A DNA stretch of 5,459 nucleotides from Alphaproteobacteria bacterium (GTDB lineage Bacteria > Pseudomonadota > Alphaproteobacteria > UBA828). Below the pieces are notes generated by a model, which was not told the DNA's origin, did not search any database, and was given only the letters and a program-made list of their open reading frames with translations. The stretch spans positions 1 to 5,459 of the forward strand of contig JABJCZ010000139.1 of the NCBI GenBank assembly GCA_018668475.1, in the 5' to 3' direction. Both the position numbers and the translations under genes were made by a program. Shown here in pieces: positions 1 to 5,459 of this stretch (positions within the stretch are counted from its first letter, which is position 1; each line of letters begins with the position of its first letter).

Positions 1-300
1 CTTGCGAATCTTGCCCATCATCTTTACGGCGCGAAGGTCGAGTTTTAGGTTTTTCAGTGCCGGCCGCCGTACCGGGCCTGCTAAGACAACATCGGAACAC
101 CCGGCGTGCCGCAATTGCCGGAGCGCCTCACCAACCTGTCCGAGGCTGACCAATGCGTGGTCACGATTTGAGTATGTTTCCTCATCCGTCTCGCCACGCA
201 GGGCGATGATAAAAAATGGGCGGCCCTCCGCCTCGCACGCGTCGATAATTTGCCGCGGTAGCGAGCCGCTCCCGGCAAAAATGCCGAGCTTAGCTGTCAC
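1..300 (-). CDS. lpxI: UDP-2,3-diacylglucosamine pyrophosphatase LpxI, N-terminal 100 codons (cut by window edge)
   Basis: LpxI hydrolyses UDP-2,3-diacylglucosamine to lipid X and UMP, the fourth step of lipid A synthesis, on the cytoplasmic side of the inner membrane. It replaces the unrelated LpxH in many alphaproteobacteria. The reading frame begins with GTG at 298-300 and stays open to base 1, giving 100 residues. It shows the LpxI N-terminus KLGIFAGSGSLP (residues 4-15), then RPFFIIALRGE (27-37), VSLGQVGEALRQLRHAGC (51-68) and LAGPVRRPALKNLKLD (73-88), the usual pattern of this family. The usual length is roughly 270-290 residues, so nearly two thirds is missing to the left. GTG is chosen because the conserved sequence begins three residues later. 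A GGAG at 304-307 lies upstream, but only 3 bases away. The next upstream in-frame ATG (373-375) would add a long non-conserved extension inside lpxA. The start overlaps the lpxA end by 11 bases, which suggests coupled translation. Confidence 0.9.
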   Translation of the reverse strand, partial: MTAKLGIFAGSGSLPRQIIDACEAEGRPFFIIALRGETDEETYSNRDHALVSLGQVGEALRQLRHAGCSDVVLAGPVRRPALKNLKLDLRAVKMMGKIRK

Positions 301-1090
301 GGTCTCCGCGCGGCTGGCAGATGGAACGGGTACTATCGGCCTTGATGAAATCGACGATATCCATGACGGGCTCATTGGCGCCAAACAGATCAGCGACATC
401 GAGGATACGCTCGGCCATTGTGCCTTCCTGGGCGAACAGCAGGCGGAATGCGCGACGCAGGTCATGAATGGTTTCGCGATCAAAGTCGCGACGCTTCAAT
501 CCCACAAGATTCAATCCTGCCAGGCGACCGCGGTCACCGGATACTGAACCATAAGGGATAACATCGTGGACGACCGCCGTGAGCCCGCCAATGATCGAGT
601 GGCGGCCAACCCGAACAAACTGATGCACCGCAGCGAGCCCACCCAAAATTGCCCACTCACCGACCACGACATGGCCACCGAGCGTTGCATTGTTGGCCAG
701 GATCACATTGTTGCCGACTTTGCAGTCGTGGGCTACATGAGCGCCAACCATGAACAGGCACTGGTTGCCAATTTTGGTCACAAGACCACCACCTGCGGTC
801 CCCGGGTTCATTGTCGAATGTTCCCGAATGACGCAGTCGGTGCCAATTTCAAGTTGTGAAATCTCGCCCTGGAACTTGAGATCCTGTGGCGGATGCCCAA
901 TCGATGCGAACGGATAGATATGGGTACCGGCGCCGACGGTCGTATGTCCCTCGACCACCACATGAGATTTAAGCTCGACCCCGTCACCCAGTTTAACGTG
1001 CTCGCCGACGATGCAAAACGGGCCAATCTTTACGTCGCTGCCAAGCGTGGCGCCCGGCGCGACAATGGCGCTCTCGTGTATTTGTGTCAT
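290..1090 (-). CDS. lpxA: Acyl-ACP--UDP-N-acetylglucosamine O-acyltransferase LpxA
   Basis: LpxA is a cytoplasmic homotrimer that moves a 3-hydroxyacyl chain from ACP to the 3-OH of UDP-GlcNAc, the first step of lipid A synthesis. The protein has 266 residues (E. coli 262). Residues about 5-190 are hexapeptide repeats of a left-handed beta-helix, with the PPQDLKF segment at 67-73. About 195-255 is the helical C-terminal domain. The catalytic base is H121 in AHVAHDC, and H118, H140 (GGHV) and H156 (AVHQF) keep the spacing of E. coli H122, H144 and H160. G169 aligns with E. coli G173, the acyl-chain ruler. The frame is open upstream to 1249, but that part is antisense-like junk inside fabZ. ATG at 1088-1090 is chosen because [17 protein letters not shown] is the family N-terminus and its ATGA overlaps the fabZ stop. 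A weak GGA lies 6 bases upstream. The tail after about residue 253 (STRSICQPRGDRDS) is typical of alphaproteobacterial LpxA. Confidence 0.97.
   Translation of the reverse strand: MTQIHESAIVAPGATLGSDVKIGPFCIVGEHVKLGDGVELKSHVVVEGHTTVGAGTHIYPFASIGHPPQDLKFQGEISQLEIGTDCVIREHSTMNPGTAGGGLVTKIGNQCLFMVGAHVAHDCKVGNNVILANNATLGGHVVVGEWAILGGLAAVHQFVRVGRHSIIGGLTAVVHDVIPYGSVSGDRGRLAGLNLVGLKRRDFDRETIHDLRRAFRLLFAQEGTMAERILDVADLFGANEPVMDIVDFIKADSTRSICQPRGDRDS
1087..1090 (-). promoter_or_regulatory. ATGA stop-start overlap, fabZ to lpxA
   Basis: ATGA on the minus strand holds the lpxA start ATG (1088-1090) and the fabZ stop TGA (1087-1089). A short GGA lies 6 bases upstream inside fabZ. Coupled translation would keep FabZ and LpxA, which compete for 3-hydroxyacyl-ACP, at a fixed ratio; that part is inference. 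Confidence 0.7.
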
Positions 1091-1557
1091 TCGTCGTCCA
1101 GAATCATCGCGGAATAAATGGCTTCCGCCACTACAACGTCGTCCACTCGGGCTTCGCCTGCAAATTTCCAGACATTGCGACGCCGCTGCTGTTTGGTCAC
1201 ATGAACTTCGATCTGGTCGCCCGGGACAACTGGTTTGCGAAACCGACATTTCTCAACTGACATGAAGTAGACGAGCTTATTGGCCATTTTCTCGCCAAGT
1301 GTGGTGGCAACAAGAATGGCAGCCGTCTGTGCCATGGATTCGACGATCAATACGCCAGGCATTACCGGTTTTCGTGGAAAATGTCCCTGAAAATGAGCTT
1401 CATTGATTGATACATTCTTGATGCCGATCGCGCCGACATCGGGAATGACCTCAATCACCCGGTCAACCATCAAAAAGGGATAGCGGTGTGGGATTGCCTC
1501 AAGAATATCTTCAATCTCGAAGCGCTCGACTTCCCTGCCTTCTGTTTGCTCAGTCAT
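1087..1557 (-). CDS. fabZ: 3-hydroxyacyl-ACP dehydratase FabZ
   Basis: FabZ removes water from (3R)-hydroxyacyl-ACP to give trans-2-enoyl-ACP in each round of cytoplasmic fatty-acid elongation. It competes with LpxA for 3-hydroxyacyl-ACP, which is the known rationale for its place among lpx genes. The protein has 156 residues (E. coli 151) and is one complete hot-dog domain. The key signature is HFQGHFP at 55-61 followed by [15 protein letters not shown] at 63-77. H59 is the catalytic histidine and E73 the catalytic glutamate, 14 residues apart as in characterised FabZ (H49/E63 in Pseudomonas aeruginosa). [13 protein letters not shown] at 22-34 is also typical. The first 12 or so residues are poorly conserved. 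The ATG at 1555-1557 overlaps the lpxD stop as ATGA and follows an A-rich stretch with only a weak Shine-Dalgarno, so reinitiation after lpxD is likely. FabA is ruled out as the closer match by length and by the lpx context. Confidence 0.97.
   Translation of the reverse strand: MTEQTEGREVERFEIEDILEAIPHRYPFLMVDRVIEVIPDVGAIGIKNVSINEAHFQGHFPRKPVMPGVLIVESMAQTAAILVATTLGEKMANKLVYFMSVEKCRFRKPVVPGDQIEVHVTKQQRRRNVWKFAGEARVDDVVVAEAIYSAMILDDE
1554..1557 (-). promoter_or_regulatory. ATGA stop-start overlap, lpxD to fabZ
   Basis: On the minus strand ATGA holds both the fabZ start ATG (1555-1557) and the lpxD stop TGA (1554-1556). It follows an A-rich run with only a weak GGA about 10 bases upstream, so fabZ translation probably depends on ribosomes that finish lpxD. 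The overlap is read directly; the coupling is inferred. Confidence 0.7.
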
Positions 1558-2582
1558 TTTTGTTGTTTTCCGCTTTTTGCCAGATGGGCCAGTATGGTTG
1601 ATTGTCGATGCCAGTCCCGTATGGGCACTGCCGGCGTACCGCCATATGAGGTGCCTGAGGAGACGTCCTTGATGACTCCGGATTGTGCGGCAATTCTGAC
1701 GCCGTCCCCAATATGTAAATGCCCGGCGAGGCCGCTTTGGCCACCAAGTTGCACGAAATCGCCGATTTCAGTGCTGCCGGAAATACCGGATTGTCCGGCC
1801 ATTACGCATCCGGCGCCGGTTTTCGCGTTGTGCCCGATCTGAACGAGGTTATCGAGCCAGGTTCCCTTGCCGATAACAGTATCCGGCCCGGAACCACGGT
1901 CGATGCAGGTATTGGCGCCAATTTCACAATCGTCCCGAATAATCACTCGGCCGAGCTGAGGCACTTTGGTATGGCCAGTGGCGGCGGGCGCAAACCCGAA
2001 CCCGTCCTGGCCGATGCGTGCGCCAGGATAAATTCGCACCCGGTCCCCTATCAGACAATGCGACAACGTCGCACAGGAGCCGATGGTGCAGTCGTCGCCG
2101 AGCTCTACCGCGCGACCAATCACCACATTGGGTTCGATAAGGCAGCGCTTACCCAGTTTCACATGTGCGCCAACGACAGCGCCTGCTTCAATTCGGCAGC
2201 CGGAACCAAGTTCCGCCGTTTCATCGACGATAGCTGAAGGGGCGATAGCCGGTTCAGGCACGTCGACAGGATAAAACGCCTGCGCGGTCAGGGCGTAAGA
2301 TTTATAGGGGTTGTCCGACAACAGAAGTGATGTGCCAGTGGGCGCCCGATCTGCCAGCGACGGGTGAACAATACAGGCACCGGCGTGTGTTTCCCGGAAT
2401 GCCGAAATATATTTTCGGTTATCCAGAAAGCTAATGGAAGACGGACCGGCCTCATGGAGCGGTGCGACGTCCTCTACCGATTGCTCGGCCGTTGTTGGGT
2501 CCGCCAATCTGGCAGATACGCGATCAGCCAATTCAGCGAGGGTAAAAGGACCAGCGACGGAAAAGAATCTCGGATCTGCCAT
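1554..2582 (-). CDS. lpxD: UDP-3-O-(3-hydroxyacyl)glucosamine N-acyltransferase LpxD
   Basis: LpxD adds the second, N-linked 3-hydroxyacyl chain to UDP-3-O-acylglucosamine, the third step of lipid A synthesis. It is a cytoplasmic homotrimer that takes the acyl group from ACP. The protein has 342 residues (E. coli 341). Residues 1 to about 110 form the N-terminal uridine-binding domain ([12 protein letters not shown] at 11-22, ISFLDNRKY at 50-58). About 112-315 are hexapeptide repeats of the left-handed beta-helix, including the family signature GQDGFGFAP at 191-199. A C-terminal helix for ACP contact follows (about 321-336). H251 in QIGHN is the catalytic base and H288 in AGHLHI the second conserved histidine; their 37-residue spacing equals that of E. 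coli H239/H276. The ATG at 2580-2582 lies 7 bases after the skp stop, with a weak GAGCGG upstream. The MADPRFF start is typical of alphaproteobacteria. The gene ends in an A-rich KSGKQQK tail that overlaps the fabZ start. Confidence 0.97.
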   Translation of the reverse strand: MADPRFFSVAGPFTLAELADRVSARLADPTTAEQSVEDVAPLHEAGPSSISFLDNRKYISAFRETHAGACIVHPSLADRAPTGTSLLLSDNPYKSYALTAQAFYPVDVPEPAIAPSAIVDETAELGSGCRIEAGAVVGAHVKLGKRCLIEPNVVIGRAVELGDDCTIGSCATLSHCLIGDRVRIYPGARIGQDGFGFAPAATGHTKVPQLGRVIIRDDCEIGANTCIDRGSGPDTVIGKGTWLDNLVQIGHNAKTGAGCVMAGQSGISGSTEIGDFVQLGGQSGLAGHLHIGDGVRIAAQSGVIKDVSSGTSYGGTPAVPIRDWHRQSTILAHLAKSGKQQK

Positions 2583-2589
2583 GGGCCGC

Positions 2590-3144
2590 TCAATTGAGAG
2601 AGAAATCCAGAGTTACATCGGGCAACTTCTCGTCGAGCTCGCTCAGGACATCATTCGTTATCACGAGGGCGGGATTTGCAAACAGAATCTGTGATGCCGG
2701 CACAACAACCATCAGATTTCGCTGTTCGGCGATTTTAGCAATTATTTCGGTGACGGCCTGTTGGATTTGCCGCACACCAACACTATAGGCTTGATCCAAA
2801 GTGCGGCGACGCGCGCGCACGTCTCTCTTATGCGTCGCAACTTGGTTCTCGAATTCGCGACGCTTGTCAGCAAATGCTTCCGGCGCCAACAGAGACCTTT
2901 GACGAACGAGTTCCTGTTCAAGGTCTCTCAGCCGCGTTTCCTCAGCCAGCACTGCAGCTTCATAACTGCTACGGGTGCTCTCGATTTGCACCTGTATCGA
3001 TTTTCCGGCTAGTGCCTCCCGCATGATGAGCTGAACCTCGACAACTCCGATATCGGAAGGGTCAGCCGCTGAGGCAGGTGTGCTCACGCCAAGCGTGGCG
3101 GCAAACAGAACGGCTGCGAGCAATGAAGCAAGTGATTGATACAT
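2590..3144 (-). CDS. skp: OmpH/Skp-family periplasmic outer-membrane-protein chaperone
   Basis: Skp holds unfolded outer-membrane proteins in the periplasm and passes them to the BAM complex. The protein has 184 residues (E. coli Skp 161). Residues 1-26 are a hydrophobic signal peptide ending in PASA before ADPS, a good signal-peptidase I site. [18 protein letters not shown] (32-49) is the start of the OmpH core. About 52-142 is rich in E, Q, R and K with heptad-like spacing and should form the two coiled-coil arms. A basic patch, KRDVRARRR, lies at 106-114. The C-terminal part, with [14 protein letters not shown] (154-167) and LDEKLPDV (170-177), is the usual strand and helix that close the trimeric body. 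ATG at 3142-3144 is the only possible start: the bamA stop TAA lies in the same frame one codon upstream. GGACGAGG at 3154-3161 is a good ribosome-binding site. The signal peptide n-region (MYQSLAS) has no lysine or arginine, which is unusual. Confidence 0.93.
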   Translation of the reverse strand: MYQSLASLLAAVLFAATLGVSTPASAADPSDIGVVEVQLIMREALAGKSIQVQIESTRSSYEAAVLAEETRLRDLEQELVRQRSLLAPEAFADKRREFENQVATHKRDVRARRRTLDQAYSVGVRQIQQAVTEIIAKIAEQRNLMVVVPASQILFANPALVITNDVLSELDEKLPDVTLDFSLN

Positions 3145-3147
3145 GTT

Positions 3148-5459
3148 TTAAAACCTCGTCCCGAAGCTAAAGCGAAAAGTTTCCGTCTCGTCAAAGCTCT
3201 CTTTCAATATGGCCTGAGCGAAGTCTACACGAATAGGCCCGAACGGCGAGCGATAGCCAAAGCCAAAGCCGATCGACATACGGGGATCGCCGGAATCCGC
3301 GATCCCGACACCTGAATCATCGACTGTGGTCAAAGACCCGATATCAGTGAAGACGGAGCCGGTTAGCTCGAGTGCCTTGGTTATCTTGAGCGGAACAGAA
3401 ACGTCGGCTGTTCCGGAATAGAACAGGTTGCCGCCCAGAGAGTCACCTGTTGCCAGGTCACGGGGCCCTACGCCGCCGGACTCGAACCCTCGCAAACTGG
3501 CGCCGCCAAGGAAGAACCGGTTGTTGATGCGAACGTCCTGTCCGAAACCCAGAATGTGCCCTTCCTTTATCGTCGCACTAGCAACCCAGCCACTGCCAAG
3601 AGGGTAAAAATAGCCGTAATCGAAGGTGTGTTTTATGAACTGAACATTGCCACCAAACCCAGCCAACTCTTGCCCGAAACGTATGACAAACCCTTCGGTG
3701 GGGGCAATACGGTTATCCCGTAGATCGTAAACTAAGCTATGCGCCACTGATGACGTCGTCGTCGTGCCATCTTGCTCCTTGATAAAGCGCGAAGCGTTTG
3801 CGTCTACATCACTGATTTCATCGCGCTGAAGCGTGTAGCGCAGGTTATGACGGAGGTCTTCAGCCAGCACGTACCCTAGCCGCACGCTCGTACCGACAGT
3901 TTCCTGATCAAACGAACTGACATCCTGCAAATCCGCTGACTTGCGAAAGAGGTCGAACCCGGCGAGAAGGTTTCTATCAAGGAAATACGGCTCGGTGAAG
4001 CTGAGGTCAATTTCCTGACGACGGGTCGAAAGAGTCAAACCCAGGCGAAGCGACTGGCCTCGGCCCAGCATGTTTCTTTCTGTGATGCTTACGTCACCCA
4101 GAACGCCGTCGAGCGATGAAAACCCAGCGCCGAAGCTGAGTTCACCGGTCGATTGCTCCTGAACTGAAACGGTGACTACAGACTGATCCGGTCCGCTGCC
4201 AGTTTCGGTGTCTACTTCAACAGCCTCAAAAAAGCCGAGATTCTGAATTCCCTGACGTGACCGTCTGATTTTTGCGGCATTGAATGCGTCGCCCTCGACG
4301 ATACGGAATTCCCGGCGCAATACCTTGTCGAGCGTGCGTGTGTTGCCCACGATATCGATACGTTCAACATACACGCGCGGCCCTTCATTGAGCTCGAACT
4401 TGACGTCAATTGTAGCGTTGTCTCGGTCGCGTTTTATGCGCGGCCGAATATCGATAAATGCGTAGCCGAGATCGCCTGCTGCATCAGTCAAAGCCTGGAT
4501 AGTGTCTTCCACATCGTCAGCATCATACCATTCGCCGGTGTAGGTTGTGAGCAGGTGAACCAAGGCTGCACCGGCAAGGTCCGGCAAGTGGCTCTCCACA
4601 GATATGCCGCCAAACCGATATCTTTGGCCTTCCTCCACGCTGAAGGTGACGTAAAAGGCGTCGCGCTCAGGGGTCAGCTCGGCCACCGCAGAAACGACCC
4701 GAAAATCGGCGTACCCGTTTTTCAGGTAAAATTTTCGCAGCAGCTCGCGATCAAACGTTAGTCGGTCCGGGTCATAAGTATCATCTGACGTAAAAAATTT
4801 GTACCAGGCGGATTCAACGGTCAGAATCTCGTCCCTCAGGACGCTGTCTCCGAACCGCCTGTTGCCGACGAAGTTGATGCGACGTATGCCCGTCGTCGGC
4901 CCCTCATTAATTTCGAACGCGAGGTCAACGCGGTTCTGCGGCAGTTGAATGACCTTGGGGTCAACGGTCGCAGCGAAACGCCCACTGCGGCGGTAAAGTT
5001 CCAGAATACGCTGGGCGTCCGCCTGAACCCGTGTTCGCGTATAGACCACACGCGGCCGCAGCTGCACCTCTGCGGCCATATCCTCATCGTCAATGCGCTC
5101 GTTCCCCTCAAAAGCGACGCGATTGATAATAGGATTCTCAACGACGCGAATAATTAGGGTTTGAGCCTCTCGCCGTATGGTCACATCAGCAAACAGACCC
5201 GTAGCAAACAGGGTCTTCAATGAACGGTTCACGGCCTCTGCGTTGAACGGATCGCCTGCACTGATGGATATGTAGGATCGGACAGTTTCGGCCTCGATCC
5301 GCTCATTGCCTTCCACGACAATGGTATCGACGCCCTGTTGAGCCTGAGCGGGAGACGTGACCGAAAGGCTTGTCGTAGTTGTCAGGCTCACGATGAGCGC
5401 CAGAGCGATACACCGGGTGCGGCACCAGCGTTGCGACAATGAGGAAAGCGTGGGTGTCA
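3148..5459 (-). CDS. bamA: Outer membrane protein assembly factor BamA (start at or beyond the right edge)
   Basis: BamA is the essential Omp85 insertase that folds beta-barrel proteins into the outer membrane. From the TTG at 5437-5439 it has 763 residues (E. coli 810). A signal peptide with R4, R7 and R9 ends near SPAQA (29-33) before QQG. Five POTRA domains follow at roughly 37-102, 104-178, 184-271, 273-353 and 356-428, each opening with a pattern such as IVVEGNERI, VAFEGNERI, INFVGNRRF or IDIVGNTRT. The 16-strand barrel covers about 430-763, with FTEPYFLDRN at 481-490. The loop-6 motif is LRGF at 649-652 (R650 conserved; VRGF is commoner), and the protein ends in a beta-signal, FRFSFGTRF, with terminal Phe. 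The start is uncertain: TTG has no visible Shine-Dalgarno, and the frame is open to base 5459, where the last two bases complete an NTG codon. That codon could be the true start (M)TPTLSSLSQRW. The stop TAA is 3 bases from skp, in the same frame. Confidence 0.96.
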   Translation of the reverse strand, partial: TPTLSSLSQRWCRTRCIALALIVSLTTTTSLSVTSPAQAQQGVDTIVVEGNERIEAETVRSYISISAGDPFNAEAVNRSLKTLFATGLFADVTIRREAQTLIIRVVENPIINRVAFEGNERIDDEDMAAEVQLRPRVVYTRTRVQADAQRILELYRRSGRFAATVDPKVIQLPQNRVDLAFEINEGPTTGIRRINFVGNRRFGDSVLRDEILTVESAWYKFFTSDDTYDPDRLTFDRELLRKFYLKNGYADFRVVSAVAELTPERDAFYVTFSVEEGQRYRFGGISVESHLPDLAGAALVHLLTTYTGEWYDADDVEDTIQALTDAAGDLGYAFIDIRPRIKRDRDNATIDVKFELNEGPRVYVERIDIVGNTRTLDKVLRREFRIVEGDAFNAAKIRRSRQGIQNLGFFEAVEVDTETGSGPDQSVVTVSVQEQSTGELSFGAGFSSLDGVLGDVSITERNMLGRGQSLRLGLTLSTRRQEIDLSFTEPYFLDRNLLAGFDLFRKSADLQDVSSFDQETVGTSVRLGYVLAEDLRHNLRYTLQRDEISDVDANASRFIKEQDGTTTTSSVAHSLVYDLRDNRIAPTEGFVIRFGQELAGFGGNVQFIKHTFDYGYFYPLGSGWVASATIKEGHILGFGQDVRINNRFFLGGASLRGFESGGVGPRDLATGDSLGGNLFYSGTADVSVPLKITKALELTGSVFTDIGSLTTVDDSGVGIADSGDPRMSIGFGFGYRSPFGPIRVDFAQAILKESFDETETFRFSFGTRF
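3154..3161 (-). promoter_or_regulatory. Ribosome-binding site of skp inside the end of bamA
   Basis: The minus strand reads GGACGAGG here, inside the last codons of bamA. GAGG ends 9 bases before the skp ATG. It is the clearest Shine-Dalgarno in the window; the other junctions rely on weak sites or overlapping codons. The bases between it and the ATG are AT-rich (TTTTAAAA), which should leave the start region unstructured. This suggests skp can load ribosomes on its own, beyond those finishing bamA. Confidence 0.65.
3754..3765 (-). repeat. Four-unit ACG triplet repeat within bamA
   Basis: The plus strand has CGT four times in a row; read as coding strand this is ACG four times, giving Thr559-Thr562 of BamA in the segment DGTTTTSSVAH. 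It lies just before a conserved barrel strand (HSLVYDLRDNRIAPTEG), so it probably sits in a surface loop. Gain or loss of a unit would keep the reading frame. Confidence 0.6.

Noticed and set aside
2..547. Plus-strand open frame of 181 codons.
   Set aside because: It lies wholly antisense to lpxI and the end of lpxA, both of which have clear family motifs; its protein shows no domain pattern.
566..859. Other plus-strand frames of about 60-100 codons, such as this one and those near 893-1117, 2434-2694 and 4555-4761.
   Set aside because: All are shadows of minus-strand genes, with no plausible start signals or domains.
1091..1249. N-terminal extension of lpxA by 53 codons.
   Set aside because: It lies within fabZ in another frame, has a composition unlike LpxA, and the family N-terminus begins at MTQIHES.
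1554..1565. Possible -1 frameshift at the A run joining lpxD to fabZ.
   Set aside because: The bases ACAACAAAAATGA do not give a canonical X XXY YYZ heptamer, no stimulatory hairpin is visible, and the ATGA overlap explains the arrangement.
1719..2237. Plus-strand open frame of 172 codons.
   Set aside because: It is the antisense of the LpxD hexapeptide-repeat region; the regular coding pattern keeps the opposite strand open by chance.
4836..5141. Minus-strand frame of 101 codons in a second frame of bamA.
   Set aside because: It is internal to the POTRA-coding region and rich in Ser and Arg, as expected for an out-of-frame read of this sequence.
1..5459. Mobile elements, CRISPR repeats, tRNA or other RNA genes, toxin-antitoxin or defence genes.
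   Set aside because: The whole window is filled by six conserved housekeeping genes; no inverted repeats, direct-repeat arrays or RNA-like folds were seen in the few intergenic bases.

Overview
The window looks like a chromosomal segment of a Gram-negative bacterium, most likely an alphaproteobacterium. This rests on the gene order bamA - ompH/skp - lpxD - fabZ - lpxA - lpxI and on LpxI serving as the UDP-diacylglucosamine hydrolase. Supporting protein features are the LpxD N-terminus ([16 protein letters not shown]), the LpxA C-terminal extension (STRSICQPR) and the Skp C-terminus ([12 protein letters not shown]...LDEKLPDV). No closer taxonomic call is justified. The DNA is moderately GC-rich and I see no compositional break.

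All six genes lie on the minus strand, so transcription runs from high to low coordinates. bamA (outer-membrane protein insertase) runs from the right edge to 3148. Next come the periplasmic chaperone ompH/skp (3144-2590), lpxD (2582-1554), fabZ (1557-1087), lpxA (1090-290) and the first 100 codons of lpxI (300 to the left edge). Intergenic gaps are 3 and 7 bases, and the other three junctions overlap by 4, 4 and 11 bases. There is no room for a terminator, and no stretch over 300 bases lacks a gene.

The genes form one envelope-building unit. BamA and Skp deliver and fold beta-barrel proteins into the outer membrane. LpxA, LpxD and LpxI catalyse the first acylation, the second acylation and the UDP-diacylglucosamine cleavage of lipid A synthesis. 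FabZ works at the fatty-acid branch point that also supplies the 3-hydroxyacyl-ACP used by LpxA and LpxD. lpxB is expected just beyond the left edge, and an rseP-like protease gene often precedes bamA in relatives; neither is in the window.

I found no mobile element, RNA gene, CRISPR array or new system. The points worth a second look are small: the bamA start at the window edge, a Skp signal peptide with no basic residue, the acyl-chain ruler positions in LpxA and LpxD, and a short in-frame triplet repeat in bamA. The long plus-strand reading frames are antisense shadows.
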